A stretch of DNA of 64,000 nt from Lentzea albida (GTDB lineage: Bacteria; Actinomycetota; Actinomycetes; Mycobacteriales; Pseudonocardiaceae): assembly GCF_900111005.1 (NCBI RefSeq), contig NZ_FOFV01000011.1:248001-312000 (forward strand). The letters are read 5' to 3'. The position numbers were made by a program, and so were the translations under genes. The notes beneath the pieces are model-generated. The model was not told the origin of the DNA and made no database searches. It worked only from the letters and a program-made list of their open reading frames with translations. Positions 15,966-24,367 of this stretch are shown here, one piece after another (position 1 is the stretch's first letter; each line of letters starts with the position of its first letter).

Positions 15966-17150
15966 GTGACCCTGGAACCCACGCCGATTCACGTGTCCGA
16001 CGAGGTCCTCGACGACCTGCGCGCTCGTCTGGCGGTGACCCGCCCACCGCTGGACGAGGGCAACGAGGACTGGTCCTACGGCGTCCCGGCGAGTTACCTC
16101 GGAGAGCTGGTCGCCTACTGGCGCGACGGCTTCGACTGGCGCAGGGCGGAGGCGGCGATCAACGCCTACGAGCACTACGAGGTGACCGTCGCGGGCGTCC
16201 CGGTCCACTTCATGCGCAACCCCGGCCGCGGCCGCGACCCGGTCCCGCTGATCCTCACGCACGGCTGGCCGTGGACGTTCTGGCACTGGTCGAAGGTGGT
16301 CGACCCGCTCGCCGACGACTTCGACGTGATCGTGCCGTCGCTGCCCGGCTTCGGCTTCCCCGGCCCGCTCACCGGCTTCCCGGACGTGAACTTCTGGAAG
16401 GTCGCGGATCTCTGGCACACCCTCATGACCGAGACGCTGGGCCACGAGAAGTACGCCGCGGCAGGCTGCGACATCGGCGGCATCGTCACCAGCCAGCTCG
16501 GCCACAAGTACGCGGACTCCCTGTACGGCATCCACATCGGCTCCGGCCTGCCGCTCGACTTCTTCACCGGTGACCGCGCCTGGGACCTCACCCGAGGCCG
16601 CGCGCTCCCCGAAGACCCGGACCTGCGCGCCCGCGCGATCGAGCTCGACCACCGCTTCGCCACGCACCTGAACGTGCACGTGCTCGACGGCGCCACCCTC
16701 GCGCACGGTCTCAGCGACTCCCCCGCCGGTCTGCTCGCCTGGCTGCTGGAGCGCTGGAACGCGTGGAGCGACGGCGACCTCGAGTCCGTCTTCACCAGGG
16801 ACGACCTGCTCACGCACGCGACGATCTACTGGGCGACCAACTCCATCGGCACGTCCCTGCGCTACTACGCCAACGCCAACCGCTACCCGTGGACCCCCGC
16901 CCACGACCGCGTCCCGGTCGTGGAGGCGCCGGTCGGGCTCACGTTCGTCACCTACGAGAACCCGCCCGGCGTCCACACCGCCTCACAGCGCGTCGAGGCG
17001 TTCAAGTCCGGACCGATGGCCGGCTACTTCAACCACGTCAACGTCAACGCCCACGAGCGTGGTGGTCACTTCATCCCGTGGGAGAACCCCGAGGCGTGGG
17101 TGAGCGACCTGCGCCGCACGTTCAGTCGATCAGCAGGTCCTCGATGGTGA
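15966..17150 (+). CDS. Epoxide hydrolase (EHN-domain alpha/beta hydrolase)
   Basis: A 394-residue protein from GTG 15966. Residues 1-105 are the epoxide hydrolase N-terminal (EHN) domain (ISDEVLDDLRARLAVTRPP-like, WSYGVPASYLGELVAYWRDGFDW). The alpha/beta-hydrolase core has HGWPWTF at the oxyanion site, the nucleophile Asp in AAGCDIGGIV, and a C-terminal HERGGHFIPWENP with the catalytic His. Two tyrosines expected in the lid cannot be assigned securely. It follows the monooxygenase by 16 bases, so an oxygenase may make an epoxide that this enzyme opens. The 3' end overlaps the molybdenum subunit gene. Confidence 0.88.
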   Translation: MTLEPTPIHVSDEVLDDLRARLAVTRPPLDEGNEDWSYGVPASYLGELVAYWRDGFDWRRAEAAINAYEHYEVTVAGVPVHFMRNPGRGRDPVPLILTHGWPWTFWHWSKVVDPLADDFDVIVPSLPGFGFPGPLTGFPDVNFWKVADLWHTLMTETLGHEKYAAAGCDIGGIVTSQLGHKYADSLYGIHIGSGLPLDFFTGDRAWDLTRGRALPEDPDLRARAIELDHRFATHLNVHVLDGATLAHGLSDSPAGLLAWLLERWNAWSDGDLESVFTRDDLLTHATIYWATNSIGTSLRYYANANRYPWTPAHDRVPVVEAPVGLTFVTYENPPGVHTASQRVEAFKSGPMAGYFNHVNVNAHERGGHFIPWENPEAWVSDLRRTFSRSAGPRW

Positions 17151-19293
17151 TGGGGATGTGCCGGACGCGGATGCCGGTGGCGTTGTAGACCGCGTTGGCG
17201 ACGGCCGCCGCCATCCCGACGATGCCGACCTCGCCGACGCCCTTGGCGCCGAGGGCGTTGTGCAGGGTGTCCGGGTGGTGCACGAACTCGACGTCGACGT
17301 TCGGGATGTCGGCGTTGACCGGCACCAGGTAGCCCGCGAAGTCCCCGTTGGCGAGCCGCCCGCTCTCCTCGAACTCCAGGGCCTCGTGCAGGGCCGCCGA
17401 GACGCCCCAGATCATGCCGCCGGCGATCTGGCCGCGGGCCGTCTTCTCGTTGATGATCCGGCCCGCGTCGAACACGCCGAGCATCCGCGTCACCCGCGCC
17501 TCGCGGGTCCACCGGTGCACCCTGACCTCGCAGAACTGGGCGCCGAACGAGCCGAAGGAGTGCTTGGTGACCTCCTCGCCCGGTGCGGAGGTCCCCGTGG
17601 CGGTCAGCGACTCGCGGCCCAGCGCGTGCAGGAGTTCACCGAACGGCATCGTGCGGCCACCGCCCACCACCGCGCCGCCCTCGTAGGACGCCTCGACGCC
17701 CTCGAACGGTGCGCCCGGCGCCGTGGCCAGGCCCAGCAGGTCGTCGATCACCTGCGCGGCCGCGACCATGACCGCGGTACCCGCGCTCGCCGTGCCGGTC
17801 GAGCCGGCCGAGAACCCGCCCGCCGGGTAGGTGGAGTGGCCGAGCCGGGGCGTGACGCGGTCGGTCGCGATGTCCAGGGACTCGCCGCTCACCTGCGCGA
17901 GCACCGTCAGCAGACCGGTCCCCGGGTCGGCACCGCTCGTGGAGACCACCGCGGTGCCGTCGGCGCGCAGCGTGAGCTCGACCGAGGCCGGGAAGCGTCC
18001 CGCGGGGAACAGCGCGCTGGCCGTGCCCATCCCGACGAGCCAGTCGCCGTCGGTCCGCCCGCCCGGGGTGCGTTCGCTCCAGCCGAACCGGTCGGCGCCG
18101 ATGCGGAAGCACTCGTCGAGGTGCTTGCTCGACCACTGCAGGTCCTTGCCGATCGGTGCCGTCGAGGCGTTGCGCAGGCGCAGCTCGATCGGGTCCACGT
18201 CCAGGGCGACCGCGAGTTCGTCCATCGCGCTCTCCAGGGCGAACGACCCCGGTGCCTCGCCGGGCGCCCGCATGAACGTCGTCGGCGGCAGGTTCAGCGG
18301 CACGATCTTCTGGCTCAGCGACAGGTTCGGTGTCGTGTAGTACTGCCCCGAGGTGCCCTGCCCGGTCGGCTCGACGAACGAGCGGTCCATCGCGGTGCTG
18401 CACCACGAGTCGTGCCGCACGGCGATCAGGATGCCGTTCTTGTCGGCGCCGAGGGTGAGCTTCTGGACGGTCGAGGCGCGGCCCGCGGTGGCGGTGAAGA
18501 CCTGTTCCCTGGTCAGTGCCGCCTTGACCGGACGCCCGAGCGCCCTGGACGCGGCCGCGGCGAGGAACGCGGGCGCGGACGTGCGCCCCTTGCCGCCGAA
18601 GGCACCGCCGACGAACGGGTTCACCGCGCGGACCCGGTCCCCGTCGACGGCCAGCGCGCCGGCCAATTCGTCGGCCTGGAGGTTCGACGCCTGGTTGCCG
18701 CTGTACACGGTCAGGACGCCGTTCTCCCACGTGGCGATCGCGGAGTGCGGTTCCATCGCGGCGTGGTTCTGCGGCGCGGTGCTGTAGGTGGCCTCGACGA
18801 CGACCGGGCTCGCCGCGATCGCGTCCTCGATGGAGGCGACGCCGTCCGCGAGCAGCTCCAGCGCCGACTGCGAACCGAACCGCGACGGGGGCGGGTCCTC
18901 GGCGGTGGCCATCCCCTCGGACATCGACGTCACGGCCGGAAGCACCTCGTAGGTGGCGTCGACGAGCATCGCCGCGTCGCGGGCCTGCTCGAAGGTCTCC
19001 GCGATCACGACACCGATCGGCTGGCCGTAGTAGGCGACCTCGCGGTCCTGCAGGGGAACCCATGTCTCCCCTAAGAACGTGCTCGGTTTGTGCAGCACCA
19101 GCGGGTCGAACGGGGTGTAGACGGCGATCACGCCAGGGGCGTTCTTCGCACTCGTGACGTCCATGGCCTCGATCCGGCCGTGGGCGATCGTGCTGAGCAC
19201 CAGGTAGCCGTAGGTCATGTCGGGGAACCAGTGGTCGGCCCCGTACCGCGCCTGGCCGGTGACCTTGAGCGGCGCGTCCACGCGGGCGGTCAT
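17122..19293 (-). CDS. Molybdenum-binding large subunit, aldehyde/xanthine oxidoreductase family (YagR/PaoC-like)
   Basis: A 723-residue molybdopterin-cytosine-dinucleotide subunit from ATG 19293. It has the expected order: an N-terminal a/b hammerhead region (GQARYGADHWFPDMTYG), GAFGGKG of the Mo-binding domain, MRAPGEAPGSFALESAMDEL, a further Q-loop, and the C-terminal GVGEVG with the catalytic glutamate. The stop of the FAD subunit overlaps this ATG (ATGA). The AYxCSFR loop of true CO dehydrogenases is not seen. Together with the next two genes it forms a three-subunit oxidase for aldehydes or N-heterocycles. Confidence 0.9.
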   Translation of the reverse strand: MTARVDAPLKVTGQARYGADHWFPDMTYGYLVLSTIAHGRIEAMDVTSAKNAPGVIAVYTPFDPLVLHKPSTFLGETWVPLQDREVAYYGQPIGVVIAETFEQARDAAMLVDATYEVLPAVTSMSEGMATAEDPPPSRFGSQSALELLADGVASIEDAIAASPVVVEATYSTAPQNHAAMEPHSAIATWENGVLTVYSGNQASNLQADELAGALAVDGDRVRAVNPFVGGAFGGKGRTSAPAFLAAAASRALGRPVKAALTREQVFTATAGRASTVQKLTLGADKNGILIAVRHDSWCSTAMDRSFVEPTGQGTSGQYYTTPNLSLSQKIVPLNLPPTTFMRAPGEAPGSFALESAMDELAVALDVDPIELRLRNASTAPIGKDLQWSSKHLDECFRIGADRFGWSERTPGGRTDGDWLVGMGTASALFPAGRFPASVELTLRADGTAVVSTSGADPGTGLLTVLAQVSGESLDIATDRVTPRLGHSTYPAGGFSAGSTGTASAGTAVMVAAAQVIDDLLGLATAPGAPFEGVEASYEGGAVVGGGRTMPFGELLHALGRESLTATGTSAPGEEVTKHSFGSFGAQFCEVRVHRWTREARVTRMLGVFDAGRIINEKTARGQIAGGMIWGVSAALHEALEFEESGRLANGDFAGYLVPVNADIPNVDVEFVHHPDTLHNALGAKGVGEVGIVGMAAAVANAVYNATGIRVRHIPITIEDLLID

Positions 19294-20252
19294 CGGAGTT
19301 CCCCCTCGGTGAGTTCCAACAGGGCGCGGATGATGGTCCGCTTGAGCAGCGAGCCCTTGAAAGCGTTGTGGGCCAGCGGCTTGACGCCCTCGGTCGCCTC
19401 GGCCGCCGCGTCTTCGAACGAGGCGAGGGTGACCGGCTTGCCCCGCAGCGCCTCCTCGACGGCGCGCAGTCGCCACGGCACGGTGGCGACGCCACCCGCC
19501 GCCACGCGGGCGTCGGTGATCTGCCCGTCCTGGACGTCGAGGGCGACCGCGGCCGAGCACAGTGCGAACTCGTAGGACTGGCGGTCGCGGACCTTGACGT
19601 AGGTGGAGCGGCTCGCCCAGTCGAGGCGCGGGACGCGCACCTCGGTGATCAGCTCACCGGGACGCAGGTCGTTCTCGACCTCGGGGGTCTCACCGGGCAG
19701 GCGGTAGAAGTCGGCCAGCGCGACGACGCGTTCCCCGTCCTCGCTGACCAGCGTGATCTCGGCGTCGAGCGCCACGAGGGCGACGGCGACGTCACTGGCG
19801 TGGGTCGCCACGCAGTGCTCGCTGGTGCCGAGGACGGCGTGCATGCGGTTCGCGCCGGTGATCGCCGGGCAGCCGCTGCCGGGGTCGCGCCTGTTGCACG
19901 GCATGGCCACGTCGCGGAAGTAGGTGCAGCGGGTGCGCTGCAACAGGTTCCCGCCGATGCTGGCCATGTTGCGCAGTTGCTGCGAGGCGCTCAGCAGCAG
20001 GGCGCGGGAGACCACCGGGTACACGCCGGGGTGCGCGGCGATGTCGGCCATCCGTTCGAGCGCGCCGAAGCGCAGCCCGTCCGAGGTGTCGATGCCGCGC
20101 AACGGGAGGCCGTTGATGTCCAGGACCTGCTGGGGCGTCAGGACGTCCAGCTTCATCAGGTCGACGAGCGTGGTGCCGCCCGCGAGGAACGTGCCCCGCG
20201 TCGCGAGGGCGTCGTCGACGGTCGTGGGCGCCGTGAGCTCAAACTGCCGCAT
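19290..20252 (-). CDS. FAD-binding subunit of the molybdenum hydroxylase (YagS/PaoB-like)
   Basis: A 320-residue subunit. The FAD motif is [14 protein letters not shown] and the second is [13 protein letters not shown]. It contains a cysteine-rich insertion (RCTYF ... [14 protein letters not shown]) and a later EHC; in E. coli PaoB such cysteines bind an extra [4Fe-4S] cluster that ordinary xanthine dehydrogenase FAD subunits lack. This places the complex in the PaoABC (YagTSR) aldehyde oxidoreductase group. The start overlaps the [2Fe-2S] gene by 14 bases and the stop overlaps the large-subunit ATG, so all three are tightly coupled. Confidence 0.9.
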   Translation of the reverse strand: MRQFELTAPTTVDDALATRGTFLAGGTTLVDLMKLDVLTPQQVLDINGLPLRGIDTSDGLRFGALERMADIAAHPGVYPVVSRALLLSASQQLRNMASIGGNLLQRTRCTYFRDVAMPCNRRDPGSGCPAITGANRMHAVLGTSEHCVATHASDVAVALVALDAEITLVSEDGERVVALADFYRLPGETPEVENDLRPGELITEVRVPRLDWASRSTYVKVRDRQSYEFALCSAAVALDVQDGQITDARVAAGGVATVPWRLRAVEEALRGKPVTLASFEDAAAEATEGVKPLAHNAFKGSLLKRTIIRALLELTEGELR

Positions 20253-20697
20253 TCGCGCTCACCGCCTTGGCCTGCTCGACCGCGGCGACGATGTTCGGGT
20301 AGGCCGAGCACCGGCACAGGTTGCCGGACATGAACTCCCGGACGTCGCCGACGTCGTCGCGCACCGCGGCCACCGCCGACAGGATCTGCCCTGACGTGCA
20401 GAAACCGCACTGCAGCGCGTCCTGGTCGACGAAGGCCTGCTGCACCGGGTGCAGTCCGTCCCCGGTCGCCAGTCCCTCGACGGTGGTGACGGGTTGCCGT
20501 ACGGTCGCGGCCAGGGTGAGGCACGAGAGCACGGGGCGGCCGCCGACGTGCACCGTGCAGGCACCGCACTGCCCGCGGTCACAGCCCTTCTTGGTGCCGG
20601 TCAGGCCGAGGCGTTCGCGCAGCGCGTCCTGCAGCGTGACGCCAGGATCGACGGCCAGCTGTTCGGTCCTGCCGTTGACTTCGAGAAAGATGTCCAC
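20239..20697 (-). CDS. [2Fe-2S] subunit of the molybdenum hydroxylase (YagT/PaoA-like)
   Basis: A 152-residue iron-sulfur subunit from GTG 20697 ([10 protein letters not shown]). The plant-ferredoxin-type cluster ligands are C39, C44, C47 and C59 ([15 protein letters not shown]), and the second cluster uses C97, C100, C128 and C130 ([18 protein letters not shown]). E. coli PaoA has a Tat signal for periplasmic export, but none is present here, so this enzyme is probably cytoplasmic. It is the first gene of the operon, divergent from a TetR gene with two CGGAT-N4-ATCCG sites in between. Confidence 0.92.
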   Translation of the reverse strand: MDIFLEVNGRTEQLAVDPGVTLQDALRERLGLTGTKKGCDRGQCGACTVHVGGRPVLSCLTLAATVRQPVTTVEGLATGDGLHPVQQAFVDQDALQCGFCTSGQILSAVAAVRDDVGDVREFMSGNLCRCSAYPNIVAAVEQAKAVSANAAV

Positions 20698-20724
20698 CGG
20701 ATCTCTCTTCGTCGCGGTCCGAAA

Positions 20725-20773
20725 CGGATAGTCATCCGCTTCCTTTTTCGAAGGTAGCGGATGAGAATCCGCT
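20725..20773. promoter_or_regulatory. Two TetR operators, CGGAT-N4-ATCCG
   Basis: CGGAT-AGTC-ATCCG at 20725-20738 and AGCGGAT-GAGA-ATCCGCT at 20756-20773 share the same half-sites and spacing. They lie between the divergent oxidoreductase operon and the TetR gene. Confidence 0.8.
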
Positions 20774-20817
20774 GTGCACCGACGTGCTGTCTCAACACGC
20801 GACGAGGGGAGGGAGGG

Positions 20818-21384
20818 ATGACGGGATCGGTCAGCCCTCGCAGGGCGGACACCAGGCGCAACCACGAGCGGATCCTCGCGGTCGCGACGGAGTCGCTCCT
20901 GAGTTCCGCGGAGCTGTCTTTCAACACGATCGCGAAGAAGGCCGAAGTCGGGGTCGGCACGGTCTACCGCCACTTCCCGACCCCGGAGGCGCTCATCCTG
21001 GCGGTCTACGAGCGCGAGTTCAGGCACATGGTCGACGTGGTGCCCCGCCTGCTCGCCGAGCACCCGCCGCAGGAGGCGTTCCGGCGCTGGACCAGCGAGT
21101 ACCTGGCGCACTACATGATGACCAAGCGCGGCCTGGCCGACGCCATGACGGTCGCGACGAAGTCCCCCGCGAAGCTGCCGGCGAACGCGTACGAGGCCCT
21201 GGTCGAGGCGGTGTCGGTCCTGGTCGCCGCGAACGTCGCCGCCGGAACCGTGCGCAGCGACCTCGACCCGCAGACGGTCCTGCGCGCGCTGGGAGGGCTG
21301 TTCTACCTCAGCCCCGCCGAGTCCTGGCGGGAGCAGACGGCGGACCTGGTGGACCTGCTGTGGCGCGGCATGCGCAAGGACTAG
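20818..21384 (+). CDS. TetR-family regulator of the molybdenum hydroxylase operon
   Basis: A 188-residue regulator; ATG 20818 follows a strong GGGAGGG site, so the longer upstream frame is not used. The HTH is at about residues 10-55 ([25 protein letters not shown]). The C-terminal domain ([19 protein letters not shown], then [16 protein letters not shown]) matches the SbtR-like (TetR_C_26) group. It is divergent from the three-gene operon, and two matching operators lie in the gap, so it most likely represses both itself and the enzyme and responds to an aldehyde or heterocycle. Confidence 0.9.
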   Translation: MTGSVSPRRADTRRNHERILAVATESLLSSAELSFNTIAKKAEVGVGTVYRHFPTPEALILAVYEREFRHMVDVVPRLLAEHPPQEAFRRWTSEYLAHYMMTKRGLADAMTVATKSPAKLPANAYEALVEAVSVLVAANVAAGTVRSDLDPQTVLRALGGLFYLSPAESWREQTADLVDLLWRGMRKD

Positions 21385-21393
21385 CGACCCGGC

Positions 21394-22137
21394 TCAGCGC
21401 GTGACGGGGAAGTCGAAGTAGGTGTCGGGGAACGGCTCGTCGTTCAGCGTGAAGTGCCACCACTCCTCGGGCAGGTTGCGGAACCCGGCCTGCGCCATCG
21501 CCGCCTTGAGCAACTGGCGGTGCGCCTTCGCCTGCCCGGTCACGCGCGGGTCGTCGGTGTGCGAGAGCGTGTCGAAGCAGTCGTAGCCGGTCGCCATGTC
21601 GACGGTGTTGTCGGGGAACCGGTGCGGCGCGGCGCAGTCCACCAGCCGCTCCCCCGGCACGTACGGCCGCTGGTACCGGGGCGGCAGCTCGACGATCGTC
21701 AGGTCGAGCGTCGACCCGCGGCTGTGACCGGACTTCTCGGCGATGTAGCCGTCCTCGAACAACCTGGTCTTGTCGACGCGCGGGTAGAACTCGGGCTTCA
21801 TCCGCTGGTCGCCGAGGTCGCGCGCCCACCGCACGAAGTGGTCGACGGCGCGCTGCGGGCGGTAGCAGTCGTAGACCTTGAGCGTGTACCCCTGCCGGAG
21901 CACATGGCGCTGCACGGTTCGCAACGCCTTCGCGGCCTGCCTGGTCAGGATGCACAGGGGCGCGCGGTAGCCGTCGACGCGGGTGCCGACGAAGTTGTGC
22001 GCGGTGTAGTAGCGGATGTCGTGCCGGATGGTGGGGTCGACGTCGCTCAGCACCACGAACCCGCTGGTGGCGTGGGCGGGCGCGGCGACCGCGGCGGTCA
22101 GGAGCAGGGAGAGCAGCAGGGCTCGCATGGAGCTCAT
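21394..22137 (-). CDS. Secreted D-alanyl-D-alanine dipeptidase (VanX-type, M15D)
   Basis: A 247-residue protein with a Sec signal peptide (MSSMRALLLSLLLTAAVAAPAHA, shown in part: hydrophobic residues 5-19, AHA cleavage site). The zinc site of VanX is complete: H138 and D145 in SGHSRGSTLDL, E225 and H228 in EEWWHF, plus the transition-state arginine in YRPQ. VanX of resistance clusters is cytoplasmic and removes the D-Ala-D-Ala precursor. This one is exported and has no vanH/vanA neighbours, so a role in peptidoglycan fragment recycling is more likely than glycopeptide resistance. Confidence 0.9.
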   Translation of the reverse strand: MSSMRALLLSLLLTAAVAAPAHATSGFVVLSDVDPTIRHDIRYYTAHNFVGTRVDGYRAPLCILTRQAAKALRTVQRHVLRQGYTLKVYDCYRPQRAVDHFVRWARDLGDQRMKPEFYPRVDKTRLFEDGYIAEKSGHSRGSTLDLTIVELPPRYQRPYVPGERLVDCAAPHRFPDNTVDMATGYDCFDTLSHTDDPRVTGQAKAHRQLLKAAMAQAGFRNLPEEWWHFTLNDEPFPDTYFDFPVTR

Positions 22138-22158
22138 CCAAGCAGCCTTCGCGGGATC

Positions 22159-23079
22159 TCAGTGCCGCCGAGCAGACCGCAGGAGCCGATCCGCCAGCGC
22201 CGCCACGAGGTCGCGGAGCTCGTCCGGCCGCTCCACCGCGAACGGCAGGTCCAGCGACGCGAGCACACCCGGCAGCCAGTCGAGCCGTTCCGCCCTCAGT
22301 TCGACGCGGCACCAGCCCTTCGGGAGAGGTTCCACGACCGCCACGCTCGCGGGCAGACGGGTGCGGATCTGCTCGACGGTCCCCTCGATCCGCACCGTCA
22401 CCTCGTGCCGGTACGGGGCGGTGGCGAGGCCGGTCAGCAGCTGCTCGGCCGGATCGAACGACTCCGGCGGCTCGAACGTGCCCGGCACGGTCCTGGCCGA
22501 GGCGATCCGGTCCAGCCGGAACGTGCGCTGCTCGCCGATCGACGGGTCTGCACCCACCACGTACCAGCGGCCCGCGTGCGTGACCAGGCCGTAGGGGTGC
22601 ACTGTGCGTTCGCGGGAGGCATACCTGATCGACACCGGCCTGTGGTGCGTCACCGCGTCGGCCAGAGCGAGGAGCACCGCGGCGTCCGGTACGCCCGTCG
22701 AAGCCGGTGACGTGGACGCGAGCGAACCGAGCAGGGCGTCGAGCCTGCGGGCGAATCGTGCCGGTAGCACCCGGCGGATCTTCGCGGCCGCGGTTTCGCT
22801 CGCCGTGCCCGTCATGGGGGTCAGCCCGACGAGCACGGCGAGGGCCTCGTCGTCGCTCAGCATCAGCGGCGGTATGCGGTAGCCGGGTGCGAGGCGGTAG
22901 CCGCCGTAGCGTCCGCGCACCGACTCGACCGGGACGTCGAGGTCGAGCAGGTGGTCGACGTAGCGTCGCACGGTGCGTTCGTCGACCTCGAGCCGTTGGG
23001 CGAGTTCGGCCACCGTGCGGACGCCTCCGGATTGGAGGAGCTCCAACAGGGAGAGCACGCGGGCGATGGGCCGGGTCAT
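22159..23079 (-). CDS. WYL-domain transcriptional regulator (YafY-like)
   Basis: A 306-residue regulator from ATG 23079. Residues 1-60 form a DeoR-type winged helix (VAELAQRLEVDERTVRRYVDHL) followed by RGRYGGYRLAPGYR. The WYL domain lies around residues 140-215 (VHPYGLVTHAGRWYVVGAD, RTFRLDRIASA), and a WCX domain closes the protein. WYL domains bind nucleotides or small ligands. The divergent gene is a glyoxalase-fold protein, and the repeat AATACCGG-N11-CCGGTATT lies between them, an arrangement often seen for such pairs. Confidence 0.88.
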   Translation of the reverse strand: MTRPIARVLSLLELLQSGGVRTVAELAQRLEVDERTVRRYVDHLLDLDVPVESVRGRYGGYRLAPGYRIPPLMLSDDEALAVLVGLTPMTGTASETAAAKIRRVLPARFARRLDALLGSLASTSPASTGVPDAAVLLALADAVTHHRPVSIRYASRERTVHPYGLVTHAGRWYVVGADPSIGEQRTFRLDRIASARTVPGTFEPPESFDPAEQLLTGLATAPYRHEVTVRIEGTVEQIRTRLPASVAVVEPLPKGWCRVELRAERLDWLPGVLASLDLPFAVERPDELRDLVAALADRLLRSARRH

Positions 23080-23097
23080 GTTCCTGATTCTGCTGCA

Positions 23098-23124
23098 AAT
23101 ACCGGGCGGGTTCTGTCCGGTATT
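23098..23124. promoter_or_regulatory. WYL-regulator operator
   Basis: AATACCGG at 23098-23105 and CCGGTATT at 23117-23124 are perfect 8-bp arms around an 11-base spacer. The site sits 18 bases from each of the divergent WYL and VOC starts. Confidence 0.72.
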
Positions 23125-23142
23125 GCTCCTAGCGTGCCTGGC

Positions 23143-23541
23143 ATGAACTTCGCATCGATCCGCATCATCACCGCCGACGTCGCCCGCCTCGCCGGCTTCT
23201 ACGAACGTGCCACCGGGACGGCGGCGACCTGGGCCAACGACGACTTCGCCGAGCTGAAGGGCCCCGCGGTGACCCTCGCGATCGGCAGCACCCGCACCGT
23301 CGCCCTCTTCGCCGCCGGATCGGCCGAACCGGCCGCGAACCGCAGCGTCATCATCGAGTTCGAGGTCGACGACGTGGAGGGCGTGCACGAGAAGCTGACG
23401 GGCGTCGAGGTCGTCCAGGAACCCACGACGATGCCGTGGGGCAACCGGTCGCTGCTGGTCCGCGACCCCGACGGCAACCTCGTCAACTTCTTCAGGCGGG
23501 CCACGACCGCAGCAGCGAGCCCAGCGCGTCCAACGTCCTGA
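23143..23541 (+). CDS. VOC-family (glyoxalase/bleomycin-resistance fold) protein
   Basis: A 132-residue single VOC protein from ATG 23143. It has two beta-alpha-beta-beta-beta modules: FASIRIITADVARLAGFYERATG, and SVIIEFEVDDVEGVHEKLTGVEV, ending PWGNRSLLVRDPDGNLVNFF (each quoted as key stretches). RDPDGNLVNFF is the canonical closing motif with the last metal-ligand position. Members are dioxygenases, isomerases or sequestration proteins; the substrate is unknown. It is the target of the divergent WYL regulator. The last 50 bases overlap the remnant TetR gene on the other strand. Confidence 0.85.
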   Translation: MNFASIRIITADVARLAGFYERATGTAATWANDDFAELKGPAVTLAIGSTRTVALFAAGSAEPAANRSVIIEFEVDDVEGVHEKLTGVEVVQEPTTMPWGNRSLLVRDPDGNLVNFFRRATTAAASPARPTS

Positions 23542-23767
23542 GCCACGACGCCTCGACCCCGCGCGGGTGGCTGTGGAACGCCCCCGCGCGCTCGAGCGAG
23601 ACGTACCCGTGGAACGTGCTGTGCAGCAGCCGGACGGCGTCGGTCTGCTCCGGTTCCCCCAGGTCGTAGCCCCCGCCCGAACGGCCGCCGATCGCCTCGG
23701 CCACGCGGTCCGCGAACTCCGCCGCCGCCCGCGTGAGGCGGTCGGCCGTGAGCCCCGCACGTGCCAT
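23492..23767 (-). pseudogene. Internally deleted TetR/WHG-domain regulator
   Basis: The 91 codons read as the first helix of a TetR protein (MARAGLTADRLTRAAAEFAD) joined directly to the far C-terminus of a TetR of the WHG (TetR_C_33) family (DAVRLLHSTFHGYVSLERAGAF, RTLDALGSLLRSWP). The HTH turn and recognition helix and about 100 residues of ligand domain are missing, although the frame is kept. Full members are about 190-200 residues. It cannot bind DNA as a normal TetR. Its former target is probably the divergent FBP-domain gene, where an operator-like repeat remains. Confidence 0.75.
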
Positions 23768-23781
23768 CCGTCACCCTTCCT

Positions 23782-23817
23782 AGGCACCTTAATGATTTGC
23801 CTAAGACCTATAGGCAA
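23782..23817. promoter_or_regulatory. Operator-like repeats upstream of FBP-domain gene
   Basis: TTGCCTA (23797-23803) and TAGGCAA (23811-23817) form a perfect inverted repeat with a 7-base spacer. A second overlapping pair is AGGCA (23782-23786) and TGCCT (23798-23802). The repeats lie between the remnant TetR start and the FBP gene. Confidence 0.7.
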
Positions 23818-23833
23818 GCCTAGCGTCGAAGGC

Positions 23834-24325
23834 ATGAAGCCACTGACCGAACAGGACATCCGCGCGTCCTTCGTCAACTCCACCAAGGGCGAGGCGAAGC
23901 GCATGCACGTGCCCAAGGACCTGGGCGAACGGCGCTGGGACGACCTGGACTTCCTGGGCTGGACCGACCCCGCCGCACCCGACCGCTCGTACCTGGTGAC
24001 CGAGCTGGACGGCAGGCTCGTCGGCATCGCGCTGCGCAGGGCGGCCCAGGCCGGGCGGGCGCGCAAGACGATGTGCTCGTGGTGCCTCACCACGCACTCC
24101 GGTGACGGCGTGTCGTTGATGAGCGCGCGCAAGGCCGGCAAGTCCGGGCAACTGGGCAACACGGTCGGCGTCTACGTGTGCGCCGACCTGGCGTGCTCGC
24201 TCTACCTGCGCGGCAAGAAGAGCGCGGGCCCCGGCGCGCGGTTCAAGGAAGCGATCACGCTCGACGAGCAGGTCGAGCGGATGAACGCCGGGATCAACGC
24301 GTTCCTCGAACGCGTGAACTCGTAG
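23834..24325 (+). CDS. FBP-domain (EF-G-binding, FusB-like zinc finger) protein
   Basis: A 163-residue protein from ATG 23834. The C-terminal half is the FBP treble-clef domain: CSWC at about residue 80, then MSARKAGKSGQLGNTVG and VCADLACSLYLRGKK supplying the second cysteine pair. FusB/FusC proteins of this fold bind elongation factor G and rescue it from fusidic acid; actinobacterial relatives are annotated as FBP-domain proteins with that role inferred. The N-terminal half (RASFVNSTKGEAKRM) is the usual helical region. In other genomes the neighbour is an intact TetR, whereas here it is a remnant, so this gene may be constitutively expressed. Confidence 0.85.
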   Translation: MKPLTEQDIRASFVNSTKGEAKRMHVPKDLGERRWDDLDFLGWTDPAAPDRSYLVTELDGRLVGIALRRAAQAGRARKTMCSWCLTTHSGDGVSLMSARKAGKSGQLGNTVGVYVCADLACSLYLRGKKSAGPGARFKEAITLDEQVERMNAGINAFLERVNS

Positions 24326-24331
24326 GCGCCG

Positions 24332-24367
24332 GAGTTCCCGGTGTCAGAGTTCCCGGTGTCAGAGTTC
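24332..24367. repeat. 15-bp tandem repeat at a 3' end
   Basis: GAGTTCCCGGTGTCA is repeated twice in tandem (24332-24346, 24347-24361), followed by a third partial GAGTTC. It begins seven bases after the FBP gene stop, and its second copy contains the TGA of the minus-strand small gene. Confidence 0.9.

Noticed and set aside
17158-19074. 638-codon frame opposite the molybdenum subunit
   Set aside because: No domain or motif; explained as codon-mirror of a high-GC gene.
17122-20697. CO dehydrogenase (CoxLMS)
   Set aside because: The AYxCSFR loop of form I CoxL is absent, and the FAD subunit has the PaoB-type cysteine insertion.
21394-22137. Vancomycin-resistance cluster
   Set aside because: Only the VanX-type enzyme is present, it has an export signal, and no vanS/R/H/A genes are nearby.
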